This document shows, one piece after another, positions 41,147-50,117 of a stretch of DNA of 64,000 nt. The translations under genes were made by a program, and so were the position numbers. Under the pieces are notes generated by a model. It was not told the origin of the DNA, did no database searches, and saw only the letters and a program-made list of their open reading frames with translations. The stretch is from Amycolatopsis sp. WAC 01376 (GTDB lineage: Bacteria; Actinomycetota; Actinomycetes; Mycobacteriales; Pseudonocardiaceae). The stretch lies in NCBI RefSeq assembly GCF_003947415.1, contig NZ_QHKL01000004.1:496001-560000 (forward strand). Reading direction: 5' to 3'. Position 1 is the first letter of the stretch. Every line of letters begins with the position of its first letter.

Positions 41147-42525
41147 GCCTCCCCGCCGCGCCGTCCGAGCGCGTGGAACAGTGCCGCGGCGAGGACGATT
41201 CCTTCACGGGCGATCGGCGCGAGCAGGTGTTCGTCGGGCGCGTGTTGCAGGCATCCGGGATAGGAGTGCGGCAGCCACAGCGTCGGCAGGCCGAGGAGGT
41301 CGGTGAACACATGGTTCGGCAGTCCCCCGCCGAAGCTCGGCAGGATCGCCACGCTCTGATCGGAAACCTCGTCGAGGACGCTCTTCGCCCAGCCGACCCA
41401 CGGGTCGTCGACCGGCGTGCGGCTGGCACGGAAGCTGCCCTCGGCGGTGACGTCGACCATGGAAAACCCTTGTGCAGCAAGGTGTTTCGTAATCGCCTCG
41501 CCCACTCCGCCGACATCGGTGCCCGCGACGTAGCGCAGTTGCAGCATCGCCCGTGCTCGGCCGGGGATGGCGTTGACCGGCCGGTCGATGTCCGCGGCGC
41601 CGAGCGAGAGGACTTCGAGGGTGTTCCAGCCGTAGAGCCGCTCCGCCGCGGTCAGCCTGGTGTCGCCCCAGCCCGCGTCCAGCGCCGGATCGCCCGGCTT
41701 GTTCCCGATCTCGAGTTCGGCGAGCGCCGCACGGACGCTGTCCGGGAGTTCGGGTGGCAGAAGCTCCGGCACCTGGACGCGGCCGTGCCCGTCGACGAGA
41801 CAGGCGATCGCCCCGGCGAGGGTGGTGGCGGGATTACGCAGCACGCCACCCCAGTTCCCCGAGTGGTAAGCGTCGGGGCGGAGGTCGACGTCGAGGGCGA
41901 TCCGGACACTGCCTCGCGCGCCGAGGAACAACGTCGGTGTCGCCGCGTCCAGGCGCGGTCCGTCGGACGCGATGAGGACGTCGGCGCTCAGTGCCTCCCG
42001 GTGCGCCGAGACGAACTCGTCGAGCCCCGGCGAGCCGATTTCCTCCCCTGTCTCGAACAGGAACTTGAGGTTGAATCCGAGCGAACCCGTCTCGGCGAGG
42101 AGCAGCCTGAGCGCGGTCAGATTGATCAGGTGCTGGCCCTTGTTGTCCGCCGAACCGCGGCCGTACCAGCGCTCGCCGTCGGCGGTCAGCGTCCACGGGT
42201 CCCGGCCACCGCTCCACCGGCCTTCGTGTCCGTCGACGACGTCCGCGTGGCCGTAACACAGGAGTGTCGGCAGCTCTGGCGACTCGATCCGGGTGCCGAT
42301 CAGGAACGGGCCGCCGCCGGGATCCGGATTGGGATGGATCGCCACGGAACAGCCGAGCGCGGTGAGTGCCGGGGCCAGCACTTCGTCCAGGTATGCCTTG
42401 ATGGCAACGCGACCGCTCGGATGATCACTCACGGTCGGATACCGGACGAGCTCGGCGAGTTCGGCGAAGAACGCTCCCGAGTCGACGTGCTCGTGGGCCT
42501 TCGCGACCAATTCCGCAGGGATCAC
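41143..42525 (-). CDS. M20-family metallopeptidase (dipeptidase/deacylase)
   Basis: The 460-residue hydrolase has the M20 di-zinc site: His in CYGHADVVDG, bridging Asp in RGSADNKGQ, the catalytic Glu pair in ETGEEIGS, Asp in IASDGPR and a C-terminal His in WLPHSYPGC. The split of catalytic and dimerisation domains is typical. It hydrolyses a dipeptide or an N-acyl amino acid in the cytoplasm. I chose GTG 42525, which follows GGGAGA; an ATG at 42594 would add 23 residues without family similarity and crowd the divergent LysR promoter. It is coupled to the MFS symporter and divergent from the LysR gene. Confidence 0.9.
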   Translation of the reverse strand: MIPAELVAKAHEHVDSGAFFAELAELVRYPTVSDHPSGRVAIKAYLDEVLAPALTALGCSVAIHPNPDPGGGPFLIGTRIESPELPTLLCYGHADVVDGHEGRWSGGRDPWTLTADGERWYGRGSADNKGQHLINLTALRLLLAETGSLGFNLKFLFETGEEIGSPGLDEFVSAHREALSADVLIASDGPRLDAATPTLFLGARGSVRIALDVDLRPDAYHSGNWGGVLRNPATTLAGAIACLVDGHGRVQVPELLPPELPDSVRAALAELEIGNKPGDPALDAGWGDTRLTAAERLYGWNTLEVLSLGAADIDRPVNAIPGRARAMLQLRYVAGTDVGGVGEAITKHLAAQGFSMVDVTAEGSFRASRTPVDDPWVGWAKSVLDEVSDQSVAILPSFGGGLPNHVFTDLLGLPTLWLPHSYPGCLQHAPDEHLLAPIAREGIVLAAALFHALGRRGGEA

Positions 42526-42645
42526 CGTGTTGTCTCCCGATTCGCTCGTCGAGTGTCGCAGAGGAGCGTAAGTCGGTTTGCGTATCGGGACCATTGCCGT
42601 TTACCGTGCTCCGCGTTCTCATTGCGGCAAACCTGCGGAGACCTG

Positions 42646-43569
42646 ATGCGACTACTGCCGATCGCGTTGACGTACTTCCTCGAAGTCGCCCGCACCGGCT
42701 CGGTGTCCGAAGCGGCGACAGAACTGACGGTGGCGCCGTCGGCGATCAGCCGCCAGATCGCCAAACTCGAAGCGGGGCTCGGGGTGCCGCTGTTCGTCCG
42801 GCATCCGCGCGGCATGGTGCCGACCGAGGCCGGGACCCGGCTGCTCGACCACGTCCGGCGCAGCGAGGCCGAATCGGCCGTTCTCGTCGACGAGCTCCGC
42901 ACCGGCCGCGGACTGCACGCCCGGTCCGTCACGGTCGCCTGTTCCGAGGGGTTCGCGCGCCGTGTGGTCCCGCAGGCGATCGCCGCCTTCCGGCGCGAGC
43001 ACGATGTCACGTTCCACATCGACGTCGTCACCAGGGAGGAAGCGACTCGGCGTGTGCTAGAAGGCGCGGCAGACGTCGCCGTCACGTTCGCGACCGGACC
43101 ACAGCACGGGGTACGTGTCGAGAGCGCGGTCGTCGTCCCGGTGTACGCGATCGTCCCGCTCGATCATCCGCTGACCAGCCGCGACTCGGTCGAACTCGCC
43201 GAACTGTGCCGTCATCCGCTCGCGCTCCCGGCGCCAGGGCAGAGTCTGCGCGACCTGTTCGACATCGCCGCCAGGATCGAGAATCTCGCCGCCCATCCGG
43301 TGCTGGAGTGCAACGAACTGAGCCCGAAGTACGAGTTCGTCCGGTGCGGCGGCGGGATCGCGCTCGTCGGCGGGCTGGGTGACATCGAGCAGGACGCGGC
43401 CACCGAAGGCGTCGCCTACGTGCTGCTCGACAACGCCGTGTTCCGCAAACGCGAAGCCCAGGTGCAGACCATGGCGGGACGGACCTTGTCCTTGGCGGCC
43501 TTGCGGTTCACCGCGCTGCTGACCTCGTTCGTCCGTCCGCCGGTCAGCGGAGCAGCACTCCGGGGTTGA
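42646..43569 (+). CDS. LysR-family transcriptional regulator
   Basis: The 307-residue regulator has a winged HTH (ALTYFLEVARTGSVSEAATE, LTVAPSAISRQIAKLEAGLG) and a LysR effector domain. Divergence from the M20-MFS operon (120-bp gap) is the usual LysR-target layout, so it probably controls uptake and cleavage of the substrate of that operon. The gap contains TTGCCG...CGGCAA arms 25 bp apart, near the LysR start. Its 3' end overlaps the convergent FAD-oxidase gene by 26 bp. ATG 42646 follows CTGCGGAGACC. Confidence 0.92.
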   Translation: MRLLPIALTYFLEVARTGSVSEAATELTVAPSAISRQIAKLEAGLGVPLFVRHPRGMVPTEAGTRLLDHVRRSEAESAVLVDELRTGRGLHARSVTVACSEGFARRVVPQAIAAFRREHDVTFHIDVVTREEATRRVLEGAADVAVTFATGPQHGVRVESAVVVPVYAIVPLDHPLTSRDSVELAELCRHPLALPAPGQSLRDLFDIAARIENLAAHPVLECNELSPKYEFVRCGGGIALVGGLGDIEQDAATEGVAYVLLDNAVFRKREAQVQTMAGRTLSLAALRFTALLTSFVRPPVSGAALRG

Positions 43570-45127
43570 GGATTCCGGCCGGGTCGAGCGCGGACTTGGC
43601 GGCGTCGAGCGCGGCGGCGAACGGGTCGGGGCGCTGCCGGTCGTACCAGGGCCGATGGTCGCGGCCGACGGCGTGATGGTGGGTGATCGTGCCGCCATGG
43701 GACGCGATCGCCTCGGAGACGGCGGCCTTGATCTCGTCCCACTGCTCGACCGTGCTCCCCCAGCGCCCGGCGGCGTAGATCCCGTAGTAGGGCGCGGGAC
43801 CGTCGGGGTAGACATGGGTGAAGCGGCAGGTGATGACACCGGCACCGCCGCACACCTCGTCGATCGCGGCGCGTGCGGCCGACGTGATCGCGTCGTGGAA
43901 CTCCTCGAAGCCGTCCCAGGTGCACGCGGTCTCGAAGGTCTCCACGATGAGCGACCGGCGGGCCAGCGCGTCGCGTTGATAAGGCATGCGCAGGAACGAC
44001 GATCGCCACGTCGATGCACTGTCCTGGCCGGAGGAATCCTTGCCGCGCCTGGTTTTCACGACTCCGCCGTGGCCCGCGGTCACTTCGAGCGCGCGGTCGA
44101 GCCAGGGGTCGACCGGATGATCGGCGGATTCGAACCCGATCAGCAGGAGGCCACCGCCCACACTCGCGCCCGCGTTGATGAAGGCCTCGGCCGGGTCGAG
44201 GAGACGGCAATTCGACGGGTGGAGCCCGGACTGCGCGATCGCGCGGGTCGCGGCGACCGCGTCTTCCTGCCGCTCGAAGGCGACCGACGCGGTGACCTGC
44301 CAGACCGGGCGGTCCTGCAGACGCATCCACGCTTCGGTGATCACGCCGAGCGTGCCCTCGGAGCCGAGGAACATCCGATCCGGTGAGGGGCCCGCGCCCG
44401 AGCCCGGCAGGCGCCGCGACTCGCTGATCCCGGCCGGGGTGACGACACGCAGCGACTCGGTGAGATCGTCGATATGCGTGGCGAGAGTGGCGAAATGCCC
44501 GCCCGCGCGAGTGGCGAGCCAGCCGCCGAGCGTCGAATGGGCGAACGACTGCGGGAAATGCCGCAGGGTCAGCCCCAGCGGGCGAAGGCGGTCTTCCAGC
44601 GCCGGCCCGAAAATCCCGGCCTGGATCCGGGCCGCGCGGCTGACCGTGTCCACTTCGAGCACGTCACCGAGGCCCGCGAGATCCATCGAGATCGCCGGCC
44701 CGTCGAACCTCGGTTCGACCCCGCCGACCACGGAACTGCCGCCACCGTACGGAATCAGCGGAGTGCCGGAGGTCGTGCACCAGTCGAGGAGGTCGACGAC
44801 GTCCTGCTCGGTACGCGGGCGGGCGACCAGGTCCGGCACGTGGTCGAGCCGTCCGAGCAGGTTGCGGACGACATCGCGGAACGCCTTGCCCCTGGCGTGG
44901 GACAACCGGTCGACGGGGAGGCCGCTGCACAACGCGGCGAGCGCCGCGGGCGGACGGATCCGCGATGCCGGGACGTCGAGCGCCGCGGGGTCCGGCGGGG
45001 CGTGGTCGGTGAAGTCGTGAGCGGGCAGCACCCCCGAGGTGCGGGCGACCAGCGCGTCGGACTCCTCCCTGGACAGTGCGCCGGTGGTGGTGCCCCAGCC
45101 CCACCAGGAACGCTCCTCGGCCGGCAT
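43544..45127 (-). CDS. FAD-linked oxidase, alkyldihydroxyacetonephosphate-synthase-like
   Basis: The 527-residue protein has a PCMH-type FAD-binding domain (PRTEQDVVDLLDWCTTSGTP, IPYGGGSSVVGGVEP, QSFAHSTLGGWLATRAGG, GSEGTLGVITE) and a FAD-oxidase C-terminal domain. The catalytic-site-like HHHAVGRDH near residue 480 closely resembles the alkylglycerone-phosphate synthase group. Homologues also include D-2-hydroxyacid and glycolate oxidases, so the reaction is uncertain. ATG 45127 follows GGAGG on the minus strand. It is convergent with the LysR gene and shares its upstream region with the HAD-like gene. Confidence 0.88.
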   Translation of the reverse strand: MPAEERSWWGWGTTTGALSREESDALVARTSGVLPAHDFTDHAPPDPAALDVPASRIRPPAALAALCSGLPVDRLSHARGKAFRDVVRNLLGRLDHVPDLVARPRTEQDVVDLLDWCTTSGTPLIPYGGGSSVVGGVEPRFDGPAISMDLAGLGDVLEVDTVSRAARIQAGIFGPALEDRLRPLGLTLRHFPQSFAHSTLGGWLATRAGGHFATLATHIDDLTESLRVVTPAGISESRRLPGSGAGPSPDRMFLGSEGTLGVITEAWMRLQDRPVWQVTASVAFERQEDAVAATRAIAQSGLHPSNCRLLDPAEAFINAGASVGGGLLLIGFESADHPVDPWLDRALEVTAGHGGVVKTRRGKDSSGQDSASTWRSSFLRMPYQRDALARRSLIVETFETACTWDGFEEFHDAITSAARAAIDEVCGGAGVITCRFTHVYPDGPAPYYGIYAAGRWGSTVEQWDEIKAAVSEAIASHGGTITHHHAVGRDHRPWYDRQRPDPFAAALDAAKSALDPAGILNPGVLLR

Positions 45128-45160
45128 CGATGCCTCCGTTCGATCTGACTCGCCAGTAAG

Positions 45161-45175
45161 TTACCTATCGGTCAA
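45161..45175. promoter_or_regulatory. Possible operator TTACCTATCGGTCAA upstream of the FAD-oxidase gene
   Basis: TTACC and GGTCAA form an imperfect dyad, 34 bp upstream of the oxidase ATG, next to CGCCAGTAAGTTAC. These AT-rich short motifs stand out in GC-rich DNA and resemble TetR-type sites. No TetR gene is adjacent, so the binding protein is unknown. Confidence 0.3.
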
Positions 45176-45224
45176 TTATTGTGTCAACGCACCGCGGCAA
45201 CGAACACCGATAACGTGTGCCGTC

Positions 45225-45656
45225 GTGGCCCCAGGTCCTCTGATCTACCTCGACGTCGATGGCCCGCTCATCCCCTTCGGACTGGAGACCTCGAGCTACC
45301 CCTTGTTCGGACCGTCGCCGCAAGATGGCGACAATCCGCTCCTCGGCAGGCTCGATCCCTCGCATGGCTTGCGCCTGAAAGCCCTTCCCGGCGAACTGAT
45401 CTGGGCCACGACCTGGCTTCAGGACGCCAACGACTCCCTCGCTCCCAGACTCGGCCTTCCCCACCTGCCGGTGGTGGACCGGCCGGAGCGCCCGTTCGTG
45501 TGGATCGACGACGAGCTTTCCGACATCGATCGCGACCGGGTGTCCGGCAACCATCCTGGACCGGCCCTCCTGCACCGGGTCGATCCCCGGCGCGGCTTGA
45601 CCAGCGCCGACTACCGGACGCTCACCGAGTGGCTGCGGGAATCCCGCCTTCCCTGA
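45225..45656 (+). CDS. HAD-like hydrolase domain protein
   Basis: The 143-residue protein has HAD superfamily signatures: IYLDVDGPLIPFG (motif I with DxD) and WIDDELSD (motif IV, DD). The middle ATTWLQDAND resembles the polynucleotide-repair-type HAD proteins annotated in actinomycetes as secreted or Swiss-army-knife HAD domains. It would act as a phosphatase or phosphotransferase on an unknown substrate in the cytoplasm. GTG 45225 gives the typical short N-terminus; the frame is open further upstream without family sequence. Confidence 0.75.
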   Translation: MAPGPLIYLDVDGPLIPFGLETSSYPLFGPSPQDGDNPLLGRLDPSHGLRLKALPGELIWATTWLQDANDSLAPRLGLPHLPVVDRPERPFVWIDDELSDIDRDRVSGNHPGPALLHRVDPRRGLTSADYRTLTEWLRESRLP

Positions 45657-45704
45657 CACACAGGACAGCTCTTCCACCCAGGACCGATTCGAGGCCTTCG
45701 ACGC

Positions 45705-45731
45705 TTTACAACGTTGTATCAACGATGTAAA
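45705..45731 (+). promoter_or_regulatory. 27-bp inverted repeat upstream of the GH2 gene, LacI-like operator
   Basis: TTTACAACGTTG (45705-45716) and CAACGATGTAAA (45720-45731) pair at 11 of 12 positions around TAT; inside it TACAACGTTGTA (45707-45718) is a perfect 12-bp palindrome. The AT-rich dyad, 137 bp before the GH2 ATG, resembles a LacI-family operator, but no LacI gene is adjacent. Confidence 0.55.
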
Positions 45732-45748
45732 AACATCCTGACGGTCGA

Positions 45749-45784
45749 CCGTGGCCCGGCTCACACCGGTTCCCCGGGCCACGG
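45749..45784 (+). promoter_or_regulatory. 11-bp leader hairpin ahead of the GH2 gene
   Basis: CCGTGGCCCGG (45749-45759) pairs exactly with CCGGGCCACGG (45774-45784) around a 14-nt loop. It lies between the putative operator and the GH2 start, so it would be in the mRNA leader, possibly stabilising it or attenuating transcription. It could also end the HAD-like transcript. Confidence 0.5.
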
Positions 45785-45867
45785 CGTCGTGGTTTCACGC
45801 CTGCACAAGTCCAGCGGGAGGCGCACCTCCGCCGAGGCGGCCGCCCCCGGAGAAGGGTGTCGAGCAG

Positions 45868-48390
45868 ATGTTGTCAACGTTGTCACCACGCCGCTCCCGA
45901 AAGCCGAGACGCTTCCGGAAATCACTGGCCACCGCGGTCGCGGTGGTCTCCGCCCTGGCGATGACGTCGGGAGCCGCGACGGCCGCGGAGAGCGGCTGGA
46001 AGATGGGCAAGCCGCGCCTGACCACGCCGTGGACGAACCAGGTGTCGCCCTCGAACGCTTTGCCCGAGTACCCGCGGCCGCAGCTGGCGCGCGAGAACTG
46101 GCAGAACCTCAACGGGGTCTGGGAGTTCGCCGGCGCCGCCCCCGGCGAGGTCCCGCCCTTCGGCGAGAAGCTCGCCGAGAAGATCCTGGTCCCCTACCCC
46201 ACCGAATCGGCGCTTTCCGGGATCCAGCGGCATGAGGACTTCATGTGGTACCGGCGCACGTTCACCGTGCCCAGGAACTGGAACGTCGGCAGGGACAACA
46301 CCCTCCGGATCAACTTCGGCGCCGTCGACTACAAGGCGAAGGTCTACGTCAACGGCAAGGAGGTGGCCGCGCACCAGGGCGGCTACGGCGCGTTCTCGGC
46401 GGACGTGACCTCGGCGCTGAAACCCCAGGGAGAGCAGGAGATCATCGTCGGCGTCGAGGATCGCGCCGACGCGACCTGGCAGCCCGTCGGCAAGCAGCGG
46501 CTGGTCCCCGACCGCGGGATCTTCTACGAAGGCGCTTCGGGCATCTGGCAGACGGTGTGGATGGAACCGGTCGCGGCGAAGCACATCGGCACGCTCGGCA
46601 TGGTCCCCGATCTCAAGTCCTCCACGCTGAAGCTCACCGTCGACACCGGCGGCAACTCCGGGCTGACCGTCGAGGCCGTGGTCCGCGACGGCAGGAAGGT
46701 GGTCAGCCGCAGCAAGGCGTCCGCTGCCGGGACGATCTCCCTGCCGGTGCCCAAGGCGAAACTCTGGTCGCCGGATTCGCCGTTCCTCTACGACCTGGAC
46801 GTCGAGCTCAAGGACGGCCGCCGCACCGTGGACAAGGTTTCGTCCTACTTCGGCATGCGTGAATTCGGCACCGCGAAGGGGGCCGACGGCAAACTCCGGT
46901 TCACCCTCAACGGCAAGATCCTCTTCCTGCAGTCCACTTTGGACCAGGGGTACTGGCCGGACGGCATCTACACCGCGCCGACCGACGAGGCGCTGCGCTT
47001 CGACCTCGAACAGCACAAGGTCCTCGGCTTCAACACGGTCCGCAAGCACATCAAGACCGAACCCGACCGCTGGTACCACCACGCCGACAAGCTCGGCCTG
47101 CTGGTCTGGCAGGACATGCCGTCGATGCGCACCGGCGGGCGTCCGCCGGCCGACGCCCAGCGGCAGTTCCAGGTCGAGCTGAAGGAACTGGTGGAGCAGA
47201 AGAAGAACTGGACCTCGATCGTCGGCTACGTGCCGTTCAACGAGGGCTGGGGCGAATGGTCGCGCGAGACCACCGGCGAGATCGCCGACGACGTCAAGGC
47301 CCAGGATCCGACCCGTCTGGTCAACGCGCACAGCGGCGTCAACTGCTGCGATTCCCTCGGCGACTCCGGCAAGGGTGACGTCATCGACTGGCACGCCTAC
47401 CCCGGCCCCGCGAAGCCGATGCCCGACGGCAAGCGGATCTCGATCGACGGTGAACACGGCGGCTACGGCCTCGAAGTCGAGGACCACATGTGGTTCGGCG
47501 AAGGCCACGCCTACGAGATGGTGAAGGACCAGGCGACGCTGAACAGCCGTTACGTCCAGAACCAGCGCGACGTGCTCGCTTCGGCGCAGAGCTGCGGCAT
47601 CAGCGGCTCGATCTACACGCAGATCACCGATGTCGAGCACGAGGTCAACGGTTTCTTCACCTACGACAGGCAGGTGAAGAAGATGGACTTCGCGCAGGTG
47701 CGTGCGGTCAACCAGGCGATCATCCGTAACGCCGACGGCAGCGGTTCCGGCGCACCCGACCCAGGCCCCGGCACCCCGGGGCTCGCCGGTGTGCACGCCT
47801 ACAAGTTCAACGAGGGCACCGGATCCAGTGCGGCGGACTCGGTCGGCGCCGCGCACGCCACGCTGACCAACACGCAGTGGGCAGGCGGTGTCGAAGGCGG
47901 CGCGCTGGCCTTCGCGGGCAACGGCCAGGCCGACACCGGGGCGAACCTCGTCCCCACGGCGGGCAGCTATTCGGTCTCGGCGTGGGCGAAGCTGGATGAG
48001 GCGAGCGGCGCCTTCCAGACCGTCGTCAGCCAGGACACCGGCCGCGACAGCGCGTTCTTCCTGCAGTACTCCGGGCAGGATCAGCGGTGGGCGATGAGCT
48101 TCGTCGGCCTTCGCGCCTTGTCACCGGAAAAGCCGGAAGTCGGCCGCTGGTACCACCTGACCGGGGTCCGCGACGCCAAGGCGGGCACCTTGTCGCTGTA
48201 CGTCGACGGCCAGAAGGTCGCCTCGCAGAACGCCTGCTCCGCCGCACCGAGCACCGGGCACACCGTGATCGGCCGCGGCCAGTACGGCGGTCAGCAGGTC
48301 GACTTCCTGCGTGGCGCCGTGGACGACGTCCGGCTGTACGACCGGCCGCTGTCCGACGCCGAAGTCGCGACGCTCGCGAAGCGCGACTGA
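45868..48390 (+). CDS. Secreted GH2-family beta-glycosidase with C-terminal LamG domain
   Basis: The 840-residue enzyme has a long export signal (RKPRRFRKSLATAVAVVSAL, cleavage after ATAA near residue 40). The GH2 sugar-binding domain follows (RENWQNLNGVWEFAG, MWYRRTF, VNGKEVAAHQGGYGAFSADV), then the beta-sandwich domain and the TIM barrel with acid/base Glu459 (FNEGWGEWS) and a likely nucleophile Glu529 (IDGEHGG). From about residue 641 a LamG/concanavalin-like domain is present (HAYKFNEGTGSSAADSVG...DDVRLYDRPLSDAEV), probably binding a carbohydrate. GH2 includes beta-galactosidases, mannosidases and glucuronidases; specificity is not clear. ATG 45868 follows GAGAAGGGTG. A palindromic operator lies upstream and a terminator follows. 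Confidence 0.9.
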   Translation: MLSTLSPRRSRKPRRFRKSLATAVAVVSALAMTSGAATAAESGWKMGKPRLTTPWTNQVSPSNALPEYPRPQLARENWQNLNGVWEFAGAAPGEVPPFGEKLAEKILVPYPTESALSGIQRHEDFMWYRRTFTVPRNWNVGRDNTLRINFGAVDYKAKVYVNGKEVAAHQGGYGAFSADVTSALKPQGEQEIIVGVEDRADATWQPVGKQRLVPDRGIFYEGASGIWQTVWMEPVAAKHIGTLGMVPDLKSSTLKLTVDTGGNSGLTVEAVVRDGRKVVSRSKASAAGTISLPVPKAKLWSPDSPFLYDLDVELKDGRRTVDKVSSYFGMREFGTAKGADGKLRFTLNGKILFLQSTLDQGYWPDGIYTAPTDEALRFDLEQHKVLGFNTVRKHIKTEPDRWYHHADKLGLLVWQDMPSMRTGGRPPADAQRQFQVELKELVEQKKNWTSIVGYVPFNEGWGEWSRETTGEIADDVKAQDPTRLVNAHSGVNCCDSLGDSGKGDVIDWHAYPGPAKPMPDGKRISIDGEHGGYGLEVEDHMWFGEGHAYEMVKDQATLNSRYVQNQRDVLASAQSCGISGSIYTQITDVEHEVNGFFTYDRQVKKMDFAQVRAVNQAIIRNADGSGSGAPDPGPGTPGLAGVHAYKFNEGTGSSAADSVGAAHATLTNTQWAGGVEGGALAFAGNGQADTGANLVPTAGSYSVSAWAKLDEASGAFQTVVSQDTGRDSAFFLQYSGQDQRWAMSFVGLRALSPEKPEVGRWYHLTGVRDAKAGTLSLYVDGQKVASQNACSAAPSTGHTVIGRGQYGGQQVDFLRGAVDDVRLYDRPLSDAEVATLAKRD

Positions 48391-48399
48391 GCTCGCTCG

Positions 48400-48429
48400 C
48401 GCGGCGCCGGGGTCACTCCCGGCGCCGCG
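48400..48429. terminator. 12-bp bidirectional hairpin between GH2 and DUF885 genes
   Basis: CGCGGCGCCGGG (48400-48411) and CCCGGCGCCGCG (48418-48429) form a perfect stem around GTCACT. It starts 9 bp after the GH2 stop and covers the last codons of the convergent DUF885 gene, so it can serve both. Confidence 0.7.
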
Positions 48430-50068
48430 TGCCCTCCACCCACTCCCGCACGATGTCGCCGAGCACGGGCAACGGCACCTGCCCTTGCCTCAGCACGACG
48501 TCGTGGAAATCGCGGATGTCGAAGTCCTCGCCCAGCCGCTCCTCGGCGAAGGCGCGCAGCCGCTGGATCTCCAGCCTGCCCGTCATGTACGACAACGCCT
48601 GACCGGGCCATTCGATGTACCGGTCGGTCTCGGACTGCACTTCGACGTCGCTCAGCACGCAGTGCTCGGCGAGGTAGTCCACGCACTGCTGCCGGGTCCA
48701 GCCCAGCGCGTGCAGTCCGGTGTCGACGACGAGCCGCGCCGCGCGCAGGGAGTCTTCGGCGACCATGCCCAGGCGCATCACGTCATCGGAGTACAACCCC
48801 ATCTCGTCGGCGAGCCGTTCGGTGTAGAGCGCCCAGCCCTCGTCGAACGCCGAAAGCGGGACGAGTTTGCGCAGCCGAGGCACTCCGTCGAGCTCGTAGG
48901 AAACGCAAGCCTGGAAATGGTGTCCGGGAACGGCTTCATGGAAGGCGACCGACTCGGCGATGAACCGGAACCGCTCGGTCACCCGGTAGGCGTTGGTGGA
49001 GTAGACGCCCGGACGGCTGCCGTCGGCCGACGGCGGCATGTAGTACGCCTGCGCGGCGGACGGCCCGTCCGCTTCCGGTACCGCGCGCACGACGCATTCT
49101 GCGGACGGCACCCGGCGGAACCAGGCGGGCGCGGCGGCCGTGGCCCGCGCGACCGCTTCCGTCGCGGTCGTGATCATCTCGTCCGCGTCACGCCAGCACA
49201 GCGAGGGATCGGTGCGCAGCCGACGCCGGACCTCGACGGGGTCGTCCTCGCCGAACACCGCCGAGCCCAGCCGCCGATACTCGTCGTCCAGCGCCCGGCC
49301 GATTTCGAGGCCGGTCTCGTGCAGTTCCTCCGGCGAGATCCCGGTGGTGGTGTGTGTTCTGACCAGACCCGCGTAGCTCTCCTTGCCGCCGTCCAGCCAG
49401 CAGAGGCCCGGCCGGTCGTCGGGGCGGCCGCGGCCGGCGATCTCGCTCGCGAGGGTGTCGCGATAGGCGACGAGTGCCGGGCGCACCTTCGCGGTGAACA
49501 GCCGTTCCCGGCGCGCCACCCGGTCACCGGTCAGCGGCGGGACGAGCAGCGGATGGGGCTCGGCGGCCAAGAATCGGTCGACGTGGTCGATGGCGCCGCG
49601 CACCGCGCGGTCCACCGGCGTCCGGCCCGCCGCGACCCCGGCGCGGTGGCGGTCGGCCAACGCCGCGAAGAACTCCGGGAAAGCGGCCAGCCTGGCCAGG
49701 TAGTCCTCCTCGGCCTGCTCTCCCGAGGGCTCGAGTTGCGGGAGCCAGGACAGCACACCTGTTCCCTCGGCCGCCATCTGATCGGCGATGGTGAACTCGA
49801 GCTGCCGCGAGTCCAGCCGGGAAAGGAGCGATTCCGCGTGGTGGGTGACGACGCCGAGCGTGATCCGGTCCGGATCCGTGGACCGCGCGGCGTGCCCGGC
49901 GATCCGGACGGCCCGTTCCCGCAGCCGGGCGTCACCGGCCTCGGAGACGTCCCGCAACTCGTGATCGTGTCCGGGGATGTTGTCGAAGGTCGCCATCAAC
50001 GGCATCTCGGTCGCGAGTACGTCGAGGAGTTCGTCGGCCAGCTCCGCCGCTGTCGGCTGATCGCTCAT
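48413..50068 (-). CDS. DUF885 family protein, putative zinc metallopeptidase
   Basis: The 551-residue protein belongs to the DUF885 family, related to M3-like metallopeptidases. The metal site appears as HEAVPGHHFQ near residue 385 with a further Glu in FDEGWALYTERLADEMG near 420. Another family landmark is QAYYMPPSADGSRPGVYSTNAY. No signal peptide is visible. Its function is not experimentally clear in most bacteria; peptide hydrolysis is the standard inference. It is monocistronic and convergent with the GH2 gene across a shared hairpin. Confidence 0.85.
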   Translation of the reverse strand: MSDQPTAAELADELLDVLATEMPLMATFDNIPGHDHELRDVSEAGDARLRERAVRIAGHAARSTDPDRITLGVVTHHAESLLSRLDSRQLEFTIADQMAAEGTGVLSWLPQLEPSGEQAEEDYLARLAAFPEFFAALADRHRAGVAAGRTPVDRAVRGAIDHVDRFLAAEPHPLLVPPLTGDRVARRERLFTAKVRPALVAYRDTLASEIAGRGRPDDRPGLCWLDGGKESYAGLVRTHTTTGISPEELHETGLEIGRALDDEYRRLGSAVFGEDDPVEVRRRLRTDPSLCWRDADEMITTATEAVARATAAAPAWFRRVPSAECVVRAVPEADGPSAAQAYYMPPSADGSRPGVYSTNAYRVTERFRFIAESVAFHEAVPGHHFQACVSYELDGVPRLRKLVPLSAFDEGWALYTERLADEMGLYSDDVMRLGMVAEDSLRAARLVVDTGLHALGWTRQQCVDYLAEHCVLSDVEVQSETDRYIEWPGQALSYMTGRLEIQRLRAFAEERLGEDFDIRDFHDVVLRQGQVPLPVLGDIVREWVEGTRRRE

Positions 50069-50117
50069 ATTCGATGACTACCAGACGGGACCCGCTCCTC
50101 GCTGGCGGTTTCTTCGT

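Noticed and set aside
45922..47856. 644-codon frame opposite the GH2 gene
   Set aside because: The plus strand encodes a full GH2 enzyme with catalytic motifs; the antisense frame has no recognisable features.
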